Shown here piece after piece: positions 11,031 to 23,454 of a stretch of 64,000 nt of DNA (the first letter of the stretch is position 1; every line of letters starts with the position of its first letter). The notes below the pieces were generated by a model. The model ran no database searches. It had not been told where the DNA came from and worked only from the letters and a program-made list of their open reading frames with translations. The DNA is from Sordaria brevicollis (taxonomy: Eukaryota > Ascomycota > Sordariomycetes > Sordariales > Sordariaceae), in the NCBI GenBank assembly GCA_033439795.1, contig JAUTDP010000014.1, positions 1 to 64,000 of the forward strand, in the 5' to 3' direction. The position numbers were made by a program, and so were the translations under genes.

Positions 11031-11460
11031 CATAATAAACCCTAACCCCCACTTAAGCTGTATAATGAAATATAATACTAGGTATATCTATCTAATCTAC
11101 CTTTATGAATATATGTAATAATAGGGTCTATCTATAAATTGCCAAATTTAATTTATATATTAGAAAGCTCGTACTATATTTCGGCTTCCGATAACAATAA
11201 TATTTTATTAAAATCTTAATAAAATTTAAATAATATTTTATTAAGGTATTAATAATACCGCATTTATATCCAATTAAGGGTATGGAATAAATATTCTTAT
11301 ATTTAATTTAAATTTATAAAATAGTTAAGCCTCTAAAATATTATTTTAATATCCGTAAAATATTTGTAAAGAATTTATATATATTTTATAAAAGTAAATA
11401 TCTTTAACCCCTTAAATATATATATAATTATAAGTTTTAATTTCCGGTTTATAATAACGT

Positions 11461-11548
11461 AAAGCTTTTATAAAGCTTTCATAAAGCCTTTACAAAGCCT
11501 TTATAAAGCCTTTATAAAGCTTTTACAAAGCTTTTATATAACCTTTAT
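11461..11548. repeat. 11-bp minisatellite array A (8 units)
   Basis: Eight exact-length 11-bp units of the type AAAGCCTTTAT, with C/T variation only plus one degenerate last unit. Three similar arrays occur in the same AT block. Confidence 0.9.
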
Positions 11549-12325
11549 ATAATTATTATAAAATTTAAATTAAAATATTATATAGGAAAGTCTAAAGTAT
11601 TATAAAAAAAGCTTTAAAGCTTTATAAAATAATATCCGAAGTTATATAAAATAATTTTTAAAATTTTAATATACTTTTTATATTCCGTATTCTTTCTTTA
11701 TTTTTAAATTTACTTTCGTTTAAAATTTTATAAGCTTTTATTTAATTATTATAAAGGATCTAAATACGGCTTTACTCTTTTATTTTTTTTAATTTAAAAT
11801 TTATTCGAAAATTAATTATATTTTTATTATTTAGTATAATTAGAGATTATCCCTCCAGGGCTTTTCGCCGAGAATTAAAATAATCGTAAAAGCTTAATTC
11901 TATTCGGGTTTAACGATTTTAATAATATAAATTTCGATATTATTTAATAAATTAATAAAATAATAGTTAAAAAAGAGGAAGAATTCGAAGATTTTTTAAA
12001 GATATTCGGCGACCGATCTTTCGACGCCGATAATATACCTCCTTATAAATTTCCTTCCGATAAAAATATCGACCTTATATTTTTAAACGAAATTCGTTTT
12101 TACTCCTATATTTTTTCTAACCCTAATCTTAAAAACGAATATTATTAATTTATAATCGAATAAATCGAAAAATACTATAACTTTTTTAATTATTTAGAGG
12201 ATTTTTTTCCGAATAGGGGAGGAATTACGTACGTATATTAAATAAAAGGATTTAATTTTAAGAAAATCCGCTATTAACGTAATTAGGTTTATTACCTTTT
12301 TTTTATCTTTATATTAATTAATTCT

Positions 12326-12341
12326 TATTAAAATTTTAATA
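12326..12341. repeat. 16-bp palindrome, copy 1
   Basis: Perfect palindrome TATTAAAATTTTAATA. Identical copies lie at 20,975, 23,439 and 27,271. Confidence 0.85.
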
Positions 12342-12758
12342 ATAGGTTATATAATATTAGGAATCCGGCTATTTAAAGAACGAATATAACGATATTAAAG
12401 TATTTATTTTTAATATAATTATATTCGATTAAATTAAAAAATATTATATTAACGCTAAAGTTTATTCGCGTTTAAATCCCCGAATTATATAAATAATTTA
12501 GAAATAAAATTTTATTAAATTTATTTTATAATTATAATATAATATTCGTATTAAATTAAATTCGAAGAAATTTAAAAGGGTTAGGGATTTTAAATAGTAA
12601 TTAATTTATTAATTTTACGATATTATTCGCAATTTCTAAAATAGGGAAGTATAAAAGTATAAATATAAAGGGTAAATAAATATTTGCCGATTTATAATAC
12701 TATTAAAATTTATAAATTTATCCTCTTTATTACGTATTAATTATTTAATTTAACCTCT

Positions 12759-12763
12759 CTTTT
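12759..12763. repeat. Target-site duplication (left)
   Basis: CTTTT directly before the left LTR, matched by CTTTT at 20,020-20,024 directly after the right LTR. A 5-bp duplication is usual for Ty3/gypsy integration. Confidence 0.88.
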
Positions 12764-13070
12764 TGTCACAGGCCTAGCCGTAACTGCACGTGATTGGCAT
12801 ATTGCCATCACGTGCTTGTATTCGTATAGTGGTCGCTTCCTAAGACGTACTATTATATTCGGGATAGTCCCGCCCGTACGGGATATTACGTCACTACTTA
12901 CCGCCTACACGGTTAGGGTTACTTAACCGCGCGTAACTAGCGCGTTCCCGTCGCGCTTTATAAAGGGCGGGCTTCCTATATATATTTTCTTCCTTTTCCT
13001 CTTTCTTCCTCTATATAATTATATATATTTATATTTACTACCTACCTTTATATTAACTATCCCTATAATA
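12764..13070 (+). repeat. Left (5') LTR
   Basis: Begins TGTCAC and, by comparison with the right copy, ends in a mutated form of GTGACA. The first half keeps CpA and TpG and includes a hairpin with CACGTG in both arms (12,786-12,815). The second half is RIP-converted. It carries CCCGTACGGG, a TATA-like TTTATAAAG near 12,957 and a CT-rich tract after it, as expected for U3/R. Length is identical to the right LTR (307 bp). Confidence 0.92.
12786..12815. promoter_or_regulatory. LTR hairpin with two CACGTG boxes
   Basis: GCACGTGAT and ATCACGTGC are perfect 9-bp inverted arms around an inner GGCA/TGCC pair with one extra base. CACGTG is the core recognised by bHLH factors. Its position in U3 upstream of the TATA-like site suggests a promoter element, but that is inference. 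The matching site in the right LTR is destroyed by RIP. Confidence 0.5.
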
Positions 13071-14920
13071 ATTAATTACACTTTTAAAATAATACGTTTA
13101 TGCGTAATTTTATTTTATTTAAAATAAATCGTTTACTTTTTATTTATTATATACGAACCGTCGAATTAGCGTATTTCTTTTATTATTAAATCCCTTTATT
13201 TAATTGAATAAGGGAAGGTCTCTATATTTAATAAATAAAAGGATTTATAACGATTAAACGATCCTAATTATATCGCTCTCTATATTTTATAACGGCGATA
13301 GCGACCCTATAATTTTCTCCCTTAATAGTACGTCGAATATTCTCCCTAATATTCCGGCTTTTAATATTAATTTTATTAATCTTAATAATACTATTATTTT
13401 AGAAACTTTATATAATATTATTAATAATAATAATAATTTAATTCCCGACGTTAATATCGCCCGCGCCGCCTTCTATAAATTTGCTTCCAACGAAGATATT
13501 AAAGAAATTTTTGTAAATTTCAATAACGACGAAGAACCCCGCTTCGTCCCCTACGATTATTTCGATTACATTTCCTTAATTATTAAAGAAACCGCCTTCG
13601 CGTTTATTATTTAATTATTCGGCCGCGCTTATTAACGCCTTCGTAATAATTATATATTTATCCGCAATTAAAATAATAATTTTATTAATTAATTTAATAT
13701 AATTTTTATTAACTTTAAAAACCTTTAAGCGTTATACGCCGCTCTTTAAAAGGAATATTCCGATTTTAAAACTTAGTATAATAAATTTAATATTTAAATT
13801 ACTATTATATCTTCTAACCCTAGTAACCCTAATCCTATTACTCCGGGTATTAATAATATTTATAAATAAACGGTTATTAACCCCCCCGTTTTTACCGGTT
13901 TTAAAAAGGATTTCGCTAAATATATTTGTATTTTCCGCTCTTAATGTATAATTATTTAAATTTAATAAATTTGCAACCCGATATTATTTTAGGACGAACG
14001 TTAGAAAATTTTACGTATAATTATATTATTCGGCCCCGATTTTAAATCTAATATTAACGACTTTATTAAAATTATTATAACCGAAAATAATAAAGACGTT
14101 TAAAAGTAAAAAACGGGCGCCGAATTTATATAGTATTTAATTAAACGTTTTAAAATAATTAATATTAAATAGGATATTTAATATTATTTAATTGAATATT
14201 ATTAATTTAATAAGAATTTTATTAATTTCGAAATAGAATTAACGTTTTTAATAATTATTTGCGGCTTAATTAAAGTTTAGAAGGTCGAGTACTTAAAGAA
14301 TAAAATCTCTAAACGTATTCGTAATACCGGCGTTTATTATAAGCCCTCCGCTAATAACGCTTAAAATAAGTAATTGGAAATATATTATAAAATCACTTAT
14401 ATTTAAAATAATACTAATTATTACGCTTATATAACCCGTAGTATCTTTAATAGCACTTTTAATAATAATGTTAATACTAATTCCGGTAGTAATTCTAATT
14501 CTATAATTAATAATTTTAATTCTACTTTTAATTTTAATAATTATACTATTAATTAAAATGGTAATAAAATAAATTTCGACGCTATTAATTTTATTAATAT
14601 TATTTACTTTAATATATTAAATTAGCGTATATATAATAGCCTCTATCGTTGCTATAGTTAATCCGGCTATTTAGTTAAGGATTACTTTCGTTCTATTAAT
14701 TATAATCCTTAGGGCCCTATTAATAAAAATAACTATTATAATAATAACCGCGGTTGTAATAAGAATAATAATAGTAGTAATAATAATACTATTAACGTTC
14801 GTAGCGCTAATACCCCCGTTACTAACTTAGCTCCCGCCCTAGTTATTAACCCGGCTCCCATTTAGCCCGCCGAATAAATTATTAGCGGCGAATATTATAA
14901 TAATTAAGGAAATACTTAGC
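13071..14920 (+). pseudogene. RIP-destroyed gag-like region
   Basis: Broken plus-strand frames from about 13,270. A protein-like frame with TFTGFKKDF occurs near 13,890. A CCHC zinc-knuckle ghost lies at 14,644-14,685, where the spacing C-x2-C-x4-H-x4-C is kept but the zinc ligands read as Tyr codons (TGY to TAY, CAY to TAY). The rest is Asn-rich because GAY and AGY codons drift under RIP. No intact start or frame survives. The primer-binding site after 13,070 is not recognisable. Confidence 0.7.
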
Positions 14921-17900
14921 TTTTATATATAATCGCGTATAGAGGCCCGAATTAATATTATTAAAGAAGTAAATTTTAAATTATAGGTTAAAGGATTTAG
15001 AGGAAATACGAATTTAATTTTTAAATAATTCTATATCTTTAAATTTAATATTTTTATTATTTTACGTATATACTAGATTATATAAAAATTATTATATTAT
15101 TTTAATAAATAACGGTTATTCTATTTACGCTTTCTTAAATTTTTCGTTTGTAAAAAAGAATAACCTCCCGTACTTTAAACTTTTACGACTAAAGAAATTA
15201 ATCTTTATTAATAGAATTATTAAAAATATTATTTTTAAAAGAGTTTACGCTTAATTTTATATTAGTCTTTATACGGAGACTATTACTTTCTTCGTTTATA
15301 ATATTTTTAAAAATCACCCTATTATTCTCGGCTTTTTATAAATATAATATTATCGATTAGAAATTAATTATAATAATTATATTATCCGTTTTATTTAATA
15401 CCGTAATTATTACTTCCCTTTAAATTTCTCTAATAAATAAATTATTATATTTAAAAGTTTTACTAATTATATTATAATAGTAATTATTTATTTATTATTA
15501 TAATTAAGCACCCCGATTTTAACCCCGTCGCTACCTCCGCTCTTTAAATCCCTTAGGATAATTTTATAACTAGAATCTACTTTATAAATTACCCCGCGAA
15601 TAATATTAATCCTTAAACTATTACCCTCTTCCCTAACTTTTAAAAATAAGCCTACCCTAATTCCCTCCCCGATTTTTAAAGTTAAATAATATAATAATTC
15701 TCCGCATCGTACTAATAACCCTATAAAGGCTTTAATCGTTAATCGAGCCGGAATTAAAGTATAAGGAATTTCCGGTACGGCCGCCCTTTTCGTTAAAACT
15801 AAGAGCCCTACGGTTTATAAACTATATATTCGTTTAAATAGCCGCCGTATCTCTATTAGAACAGTACACCCGGCGCGATTATAACGTTTTATACGTATTA
15901 ATAACGTATTTAACGCGGCCGATATTAAAGAATTTAACGTTATTACATTTAATTATATATATAAAAAATAGAACCTTAAGCCTTTAATTACTAATTATAT
16001 TATATTAGAACGGTTATTTACGATTTTGGAATTAATGGACGTTAAGGAATTAATAAAGGATATAATAAATAATATTATAAATAGTAAGGGGGAGTAGTAT
16101 AAATACCTTTTACCGCTATTTATTTATTTATTCGTCGATACGATAGTTAACGATATTAATTCTAATAAAGATAAGGAAGCCGCCGCTTTAATAAGAATAT
16201 TAAATTTAATAAGGGATTTTAGCCGGGATATTCCCGTATATAAAAAAGTCCTTAAATAAATTTACGTTGCTAAAATTACCGAAGAAAATGTAAAAATTTT
16301 CTTAAAAAAGAACGATAAATTTATTAAATCCGACGACGAAATTAAGGTTAAAATCCTAATTAAATATTATAAAAATATTAAGGCTTTCTTTCCCTATTTA
16401 ATAGAAGAAATTCCGCTATATTACGTTTATAATTATAAAATCGAATTATTATTAGGATAGTAGTTATTTAATATAAAGCCCCGATATATTACGTTTATTA
16501 AAGTAATTATAATTAAAAAATAAATTAATATTAATTTTTAAAAGAAATTTATTCGGCCTTTTTAATTTATTATTACGGCCCTTATTTTCTTTATTAAAAA
16601 ATTTAGCGGCGGAGTCCGTATTTACGTTAATTATTATAATATTAATAACGTTATTATAAAATCCCGTTACTTATTATTATTAATTAAAAAAATATTCGAT
16701 ATTATTTATAAAGTAAAAATCTTTATTAAATTCGACGTTATTATTACGTTTAATTATATTCGGGTTAAGGAGGGATACGAATAATTTACGGCGTTTATTA
16801 TCCGTTTCGGCCTTTTCGAATTAATAATTTACTTATTCGGTCTATAGGGCGTATTAGGGACGTTCTAAAATTATATTAATAATATACTTTATAATATTTT
16901 GGACGTTTATATTACCGTTTATTTAAACAATATTTTAATATATTCTAATAACGAAGAAGATTACGTCTATTATATTATAGAAATTTTAAATCGTATAATT
17001 AAAGTAAACTTTTAATTCGACGTTAATAAGTACGAATTTTATATTACCTATATAAAATATTTAAATTTAATTATTATTCCCAGTAGTTTTAAAATAGATT
17101 TTGAAAAGGTTATTACGGTTATTATTTAAGAGGCCCCGGATTTTAAACGTTCCTTTTAACGTTTTTTAAATTTTATAAACTTTTACTAACGATTTATTAA
17201 ATATTTTTCTATTATTATAAGACTATTATACGAATTTATAAAGAAGGATATAAATAAAATAATATAAATATAAACCGAATAATATTAGAAGTCGTTCGAT
17301 ATTTTTAAGAAAGTATTTATTATAGGTCCCGTTTTACGAATTTATAATTAATTTAAATAAATAATCGTCGAAATTAACGTTTTTAATTAGGTATACGGCG
17401 GTATTCTTTTATAATATAACGACGAAAGTATTTTACGCCCGGTTATTTACTTTAATTAATAATATATAGTAATTGAAAATAATTATAATATTTATAATAA
17501 AGAGCTATTCGCTATTATTAAAATATTAGAGGAGTAGAAGTTAGAATTCGAAGGCGTGTAATAATTTTTTGAAGTATTAACGGATTATAAAATTTTAAAA
17601 ACGTTTATTATTAATAAGTAACTCTCTTTTCGGTATATACGGTAGTCCTAATTTTTATTATAATTCAATTTTACGATTAAATATCGACCGGGTTCCTTCC
17701 AAATCCGATTTAATACCCTTAACCGTAAATTGGAAGATATTCCCTATAAAAGAGACGAATATTTATTCGCTTATAATAAAATATTTCTCGATTAAAATAT
17801 ATTCGTTAATAGGGTTTGGATATTAAACGACGTAAAAGCGGAAACGGATTTTAAAATTAATATAGGTACGTATTATCTTTATAATTTAGAAATCTTTAAT

Positions 17901-19700
17901 AAAAAGCCTATAAATAATTTTATTACCGAATTTTATAAGAAATTTATCTTTTTTATAAATTTTCTAACTTATTTTTAGGACCCCGAGCGCTATATTTAAT
18001 TTAAAGAAGTATAAAAATAAATAATAAAAATTGCGTTTATAAAGTGCCGAATAGTATAAGGGCGAATTTATTATTATAGTACTATTATCGTTAATTTAAA
18101 GGATATAGAATTATAATTTTAATTAATCCGCCGTATTTATAACGCCCCCTTTATTAATTATTTAAGTTACGAAAAAATTTTCTATTTATTATTTTGTTTA
18201 TATTTTTAATTAAAGATATATTAATTAATTTATATTTATTGCAAAATATACTTCTAATACGTTAAAATTAAACCGTTATACTACTCCCCCTATAAATTAT
18301 TAAAATTATTAGGCGTCCTTTTTACTACTTAGAAGGAGATTTCTATCGATTATATTACCCCTTTTACCTTATATTTACGCTACGGCTAAGAATTTAAATA
18401 TATTATTATAATAATTAACTATTTTATTAAAATATATTATTATATCCTTTATAAAATTCTTATTATCGAAAAATTGGCCGAACGTTTTATCGAACGAGTA
18501 TATAATTTATATAACCTCCCCGATTTAATTATTTCCGATTACGGTATTTAATTTATTTCGATATTCTAATACGCTTTATTAATATAGTTAAAAATTATAT
18601 TAAAATTATCTTCCGCTTTTTACTTAATAATAAATAATTAAACCGAATATATTAATATAAAAATAAAATAATATTTAAGGATATATATTATTTAAGCGTA
18701 GGATAATTAGGTCGATTAATTATTATTCGTAGAATTTGCTAATAATAATTAAATTTCCGAAATAATTAATATTTCCCCCTTCTTTATTAATTATAATTTT
18801 AACCCCCGTATAAGCGTCGAATTAGCGGTACTTTATCCCCCCGAAATTTTAGTAATATAGTAAAAAGAGTATTTTAAAGTTTATAAAATCGCTAATTATT
18901 TTAAGGAAATATTCGATTATATTATAGCGAATATTTAAAAAATTTAATAACGTTATAAGGATAATATTAATACCCAACGGTTAAACGCTCTAATATATAG
19001 ATTGGGAAATTAAGTTTTATTTAATATTATTAATTTCAATTCCGGCTACCCCTATACTAAATTAATACCGCTTTTCGAAAGACCTTTTATAATTACTAAT
19101 ATTAGTACCTATATTATTATATTCGAATTCCTTAATAATATAAAATACAACCTTACTTTTTACGTTAATAAGGTTAAACGTTAATTAAATAATAGATTAC
19201 TAAAATAATTATAATTAAATAAAAATATACGAGCGAATTATAATCGGACTTTAAAGCGTACCGACGACGGTAAAGAGTAAATTGAATAGGAATTTATTAA
19301 AATTAACGGCTATAAGAAGGAAGGCCGCTTTTAAGAATATTATATTATATAAATACCCCTTTATACCCCTAATTAATAATTAAGGAATAACGTTTCGATA
19401 TATTTAAAATATATACGCCGATTTTATAAGGAAAATTTAAATACTTTAATACTATTATAATAGCTCGAAGAAGAAAAAAAGCGGAGGAAGCGAAAGGTAT
19501 AGGAAACTTAGGAGGTGGGAGGAGTATAGGAGGATACGGTTACGGCGCCGGAAAAGGCTTTAAAAACGGAAATAGAGATATAATAGGAGGAGTATAGTAG
19601 GAGGAAGAGGTTATTACATTTAAAAACGGTAACTATAGAGACTTTTTTAATAAAGATTTCGATTATTTTATATAATAATAATTAATTATATAGTTTCTTT
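14921..19700 (+). pseudogene. RIP-destroyed pol region (RT, RNase H, integrase)
   Basis: Ghosts are readable in order: reverse transcriptase (about 16,400-17,000; active-site aspartates now Asn in YLNN), RNase H (about 17,340-17,560) and integrase (about 17,900-18,960; SDYG at the core catalytic site). A purine-rich stretch at 19,450-19,640 would encode a Lys/Arg/Glu-rich C-terminus. A chromodomain may lie just before it (about 19,240-19,420), but the match is too weak to call. The many stops are at former CAA, CAG and TGG codons. Confidence 0.78.
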
Positions 19701-19712
19701 AAAGGGAAGTAA
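19701..19712 (+). promoter_or_regulatory. Polypurine tract of LTR element
   Basis: AAAGGGAAGTAA sits directly before the right LTR. This is where plus-strand DNA synthesis is primed in LTR elements. It confirms the plus orientation. Confidence 0.7.
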
Positions 19713-20019
19713 TATTATAGGCCTAGCTATAATTATACGTAATTGGTATATTATTATTACGTATTTGTATTCGTATAGTGGTCGCTTTTTAAGATATATT
19801 ATTGTATTTGGGATGGTCCCGCCCGTACGGGATATTGTATTATTATTTACCGCCTATATAGTTAGGGTCACCTAACCGCGCGTAATTAGCGCATTCCCGT
19901 CGCGCTTTATAAAGGGCGGGCCTCCTACGCATATTTTCTTCCTTTTCCTCTTTCTTCCTCTGTGCAATTATACATATCTATATCTACCACCTACCCTTGT
20001 ATTGACTGTCCTTGTGATA
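19713..20019 (+). repeat. Right (3') LTR
   Basis: Aligns over all 307 bases with the left LTR without an indel. By eye, every difference is a transition. Its first half is RIP-converted (TGTCACAGG reads TATTATAGG), while its second half keeps CpA and TpG. It ends GTGATA, a single C-to-T change from GTGACA. Confidence 0.92.
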
Positions 20020-20024
20020 CTTTT
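20020..20024. repeat. Target-site duplication (right)
   Basis: CTTTT, identical to the five bases before the left LTR. Confidence 0.88.
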
Positions 20025-20889
20025 ATTTAAATTAATTAAATAGAAAATGGGTATTAATAATACGTTATTAAATATATAAATTAAAAAAAGGTCGGTAGCG
20101 GATCGAATAGATATTTTTAAGTATATAATAAGAATTAAAATTAATATCCGTATTAGCCTTTAATAATAATAGCCTTTTATTCGTATTTCGATTATTAAAT
20201 ATTTATTATTAAAAATTTTAATTATAATACGAAAAGTGAGGATTTCTACGCGGGTAGTTTTTAAAAGATTTAAAAGCGCGGAATATATAATAAATATTTA
20301 TTTTTCTTTTCCTTTTCTTTTAATTCGCTATTATTATATTTTTATTATAATTTTATCAAGAATTTATAAAGAGTTTCCTAATATATATATTCGTTTAAAT
20401 ATAAGGTACCTTTTCGATTCCGAAATTATAAACGTCGAGTTTAATTTATATTCCGTCCGATTCGAAATCTTTACATCTAAAAATAATAAAAAGGTTCCGT
20501 TCGCTATTTTAATTATATATAATTACTATATATATTATCCTCTTATTAAAAATAAAATTTTAAAAATTATTCGGAAGGAATTCTTTAAGCGGATTTTATT
20601 TATTAACGATCTAAACCTTACGATTAATAAAATTTAATTCTTCTTTCTCCGTAAATTATTTTTAATTAAATTTATTAACGAAATTATATATTTATTTTAT
20701 AATATAAAACTTTTATCGGTTTTAAAACGTTCGTTTATTCGATAAATTCGCGAAAGTATTTATTAATAATAATTATATAATTTATTATTTTAAACGGGCT
20801 AAATTTATTAATTATCTAATTAATTTTAATAAAGCGGCGTTTAAAATACATTAAAGAGGGGAATAGAATAAAAAAGATCGTATAAATTC

Positions 20890-20977
20890 TTAACCCTTTT
20901 TAAACCCTTTTCTAACCCTTTCTAAACCCTTTTAAAACCTTTTTCCAACCCTTTCTAAATCCTTTCCAAAGCCTTAT
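20890..20977. repeat. 11-bp minisatellite array B (8 units)
   Basis: Eight units of exactly 11 bp, of the types TAAACCCTTTT and CTAACCCTTTC. The last unit runs directly into a copy of the 16-bp palindrome at 20,975. Confidence 0.9.
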
Positions 20978-20990
20978 TAAAATTTTAATA
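20975..20990. repeat. 16-bp palindrome, copy 2
   Basis: TATTAAAATTTTAATA, extended here to an 18-bp palindrome by flanking T and A. Overlaps the end of array B. Confidence 0.85.
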
Positions 20991-23438
20991 AGATTTTTTC
21001 AATATTAAATTTATATATTAATATTTATAATATTTACTAATATATATAATATTTTTATTAGGACGGTAATACTATAATTACTATTTGCTTCTTCTTTAAA
21101 TAAATAAATAAATTCCGGTAGATAGAGTATTTCGAAGTAAATATATCTTTTAAGCGTATCCGTAAATTATTTTCGGAAATTATATTTATTTATAAAAATA
21201 AGGCAACGAACGTAAGTATATATTAATATATTTAAAATAACCTATAAAATAATTCTTATTAAAATTTTTATAATATATATTTTCGCCCGGGTTTATATTA
21301 ATAAGCGTTATCTCCTCTTCTATTATAAAGCGTTTTTCTAACTTTTTAAATTTTTTAAAAAGGATTATAATATTCCGTAGAAGTGGTTTTATATTTATAA
21401 GCGTAATATTAAAGAAAATTTTCGTTAAAAATTAATTATTTTAAATATAGATTAATAATAATTTAGAAGTATATATAAATATTATTAACTTTCGAATCCC
21501 TCCGGTATATAATTTCTATTAATTTTATAATAATTTTCGGTCTCTATTTACGCTATTTTAATCCTAATTATTAATCATAAAAGGAGTATTTTTATTATAT
21601 ATTTATTAAATATAAAGTCTATTTTAAGCGGGCGTTCGCTAATTACGGTATAAATACCTATTTTATAATTTAGTAAAATACCGAAAGTTTTTTTTACGCT
21701 GCGAATTATAACGAATAGGAAAAAATTTTTAATAAATTACTTAATAAATCTTTATTTCGCGTTTATTAAAATTTTTCTTATATTTAATTAATATATAGGA
21801 AATTTAGCCTATATTACCGACGATAAAAAATTATAGAATAAAGTCTTTAATTAGGTTAAATATAAGAAAAATATCGTTTAGGTATTCGGTTTTAATTTTA
21901 ATATTTTTAAAATATTAATAGAAGCCCGAATTGGAATTCTAATATATATTTAAACGGTAGAAGCGAATTATAAAATAATTTATACCTTCGGGATTAATTT
22001 ACTTCTCGTTAAAGCTTATACGGCGTTAATTTTTTTAATCCTCCTTTATTATTAATTTATTAATTATTAAATAGGGGGCGTATTTATAACGAACGGCTAT
22101 ATTTCCGCTATTATATTTCTTATTATAATATTTCCTATATTTAAATTTAACGGAGGCCGTATTATTACCAGTATAAGAGGGATAAAACGCAATTTACGGA
22201 TTTTATTATTAATAAATTTATTTTAAATAAGAAAAAGTATAAATAATATTTTATTTATATTTTATTTAAATTATATTAATATCCCGTTAAATAGTATTTA
22301 AGAAAAAGGTAGGCCTAAAATAATATAATTATATTATAAAAGAGGTATTTAATATATAAAATATATAATACGCTAATAGCGACGTATAATACCCTCTTAT
22401 AATCCCGAATAGAAATAATTCCGATTATAATAATAATAGAAATTATAAAGGAAATAAGGACTTCTATATAGAATTTCTTAGGGTACCCCTATTTAAAATT
22501 AGTATAAAAGGAGTATAGGAGGATAAAAAATTTAATAATATAAACAATAATAATAATAATAACGATAATAATTTATTAAATATTTCCTATTAAATTCGTA
22601 GGGCGTTCTATAAGCCTAAATTGCTTTTTTATACTATAAGAAATTTTCCGGTATTAATACCTTTTAAAAAGCGGTTTAAAAATAGGGATAACGATATTAT
22701 TATTAATTCTATCCGGTTTTCTAATGCGTAGAATTCCTTTAATTTACTTCTTAATAGGAACTAAATAAGGCCTTTTATTAACGTTATTAAAATTTATTTA
22801 ACTTCGTATTTAAATTATTTTATAAATTTTATAAGAAAATTCGTTCGAAATTCTTAAATTAAATTAATATATTAAAAGAGGGGGCGGAAATATTATTTAT
22901 ACCGCTTAAATATAGTAGGAAGGGTAAAGAGAGAATTATATTTCCTTTACCTTTATTTATATTAATTTAATTAAATAATACTTATAAGTAAATTAATATA
23001 AATAAAATTCGGAATATTATTAAAAAAGTTATTAATAATTAATTAAAAATTATTAAATAATAAATTACCGGGTTAATTAATATATTTTAAAAAATTATTA
23101 TTTACTTTTTATTATTTATTTTGTAAATAATTTTTAAAAATATTAAAACGCCTTCGGAATTTTTAATTTACGAGACGGATATACCTTCGGGCTTTAAAAT
23201 ATAAAAAGTAGATATATTATCCGCCTTTAAGAATTAAAATTTCGATATAATTTTAACCCTTGGAATTTAATATTATAACCCGTTTAGGAATTCCGATTTT
23301 TCTCGGTCTAAACCGGTATCCCTTTTTCGAAATTATATTTAATCCTTACCAACGATATAAAATATATTACTTAATAAAATAAATATAAAAAGCGTATAAT
23401 AATATTCGAAAGGTATTAGTAAAGTATTAATAAAACTT

Positions 23439-23454
23439 TATTAAAATTTTAATA
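23439..23454. repeat. 16-bp palindrome, copy 3
   Basis: Exact TATTAAAATTTTAATA, not next to a minisatellite. Confidence 0.85.

Larger units (their letters stand above)
11031..12763. repeat. RIP-mutated AT-rich relic, left of LTR element
   Basis: Composition changes abruptly to very AT-rich with TpA everywhere, almost no CpA/TpG, yet many surviving CpG. This is the RIP pattern. A broken plus-strand frame with a clearly protein-like stretch is visible near 11,970-12,130, but I cannot name the protein. It contains an 11-bp minisatellite (11,461-11,548) and one copy of the 16-bp palindrome (12,326-12,341). The LTR element interrupts this DNA at 12,763. Confidence 0.8.
12764..20019 (+). mobile_element. 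Full-length RIP-inactivated Ty3/gypsy-like LTR retrotransposon
   Basis: A 7,256-bp element bounded by two 307-bp direct repeats and a 5-bp target duplication. All readable protein ghosts are on the plus strand and in the order expected for Ty3/gypsy. They are a gag-like region with a ruined CCHC knuckle (14,644-14,685), reverse transcriptase with YLNNILIYS where the family has YxDD (16,920-16,946), RNase H with YNIYNKELFAII (about 17,484-17,519), and the integrase core as PDLIISDYG (about 18,520-18,546). Integrase after RNase H excludes the Ty1/copia order. Every frame is full of TAA/TAG stops, as CAA and CAG become TAA and TAG under RIP, so the element is dead. A polypurine tract abuts the right LTR. 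Confidence 0.92.

Noticed and set aside
20236..20637. 133-codon frame in the AT block
   Set aside because: AT-driven Ile/Tyr/Phe/Asn composition, no domain, and flanking frames are broken; treated as a RIP relic and not a gene.
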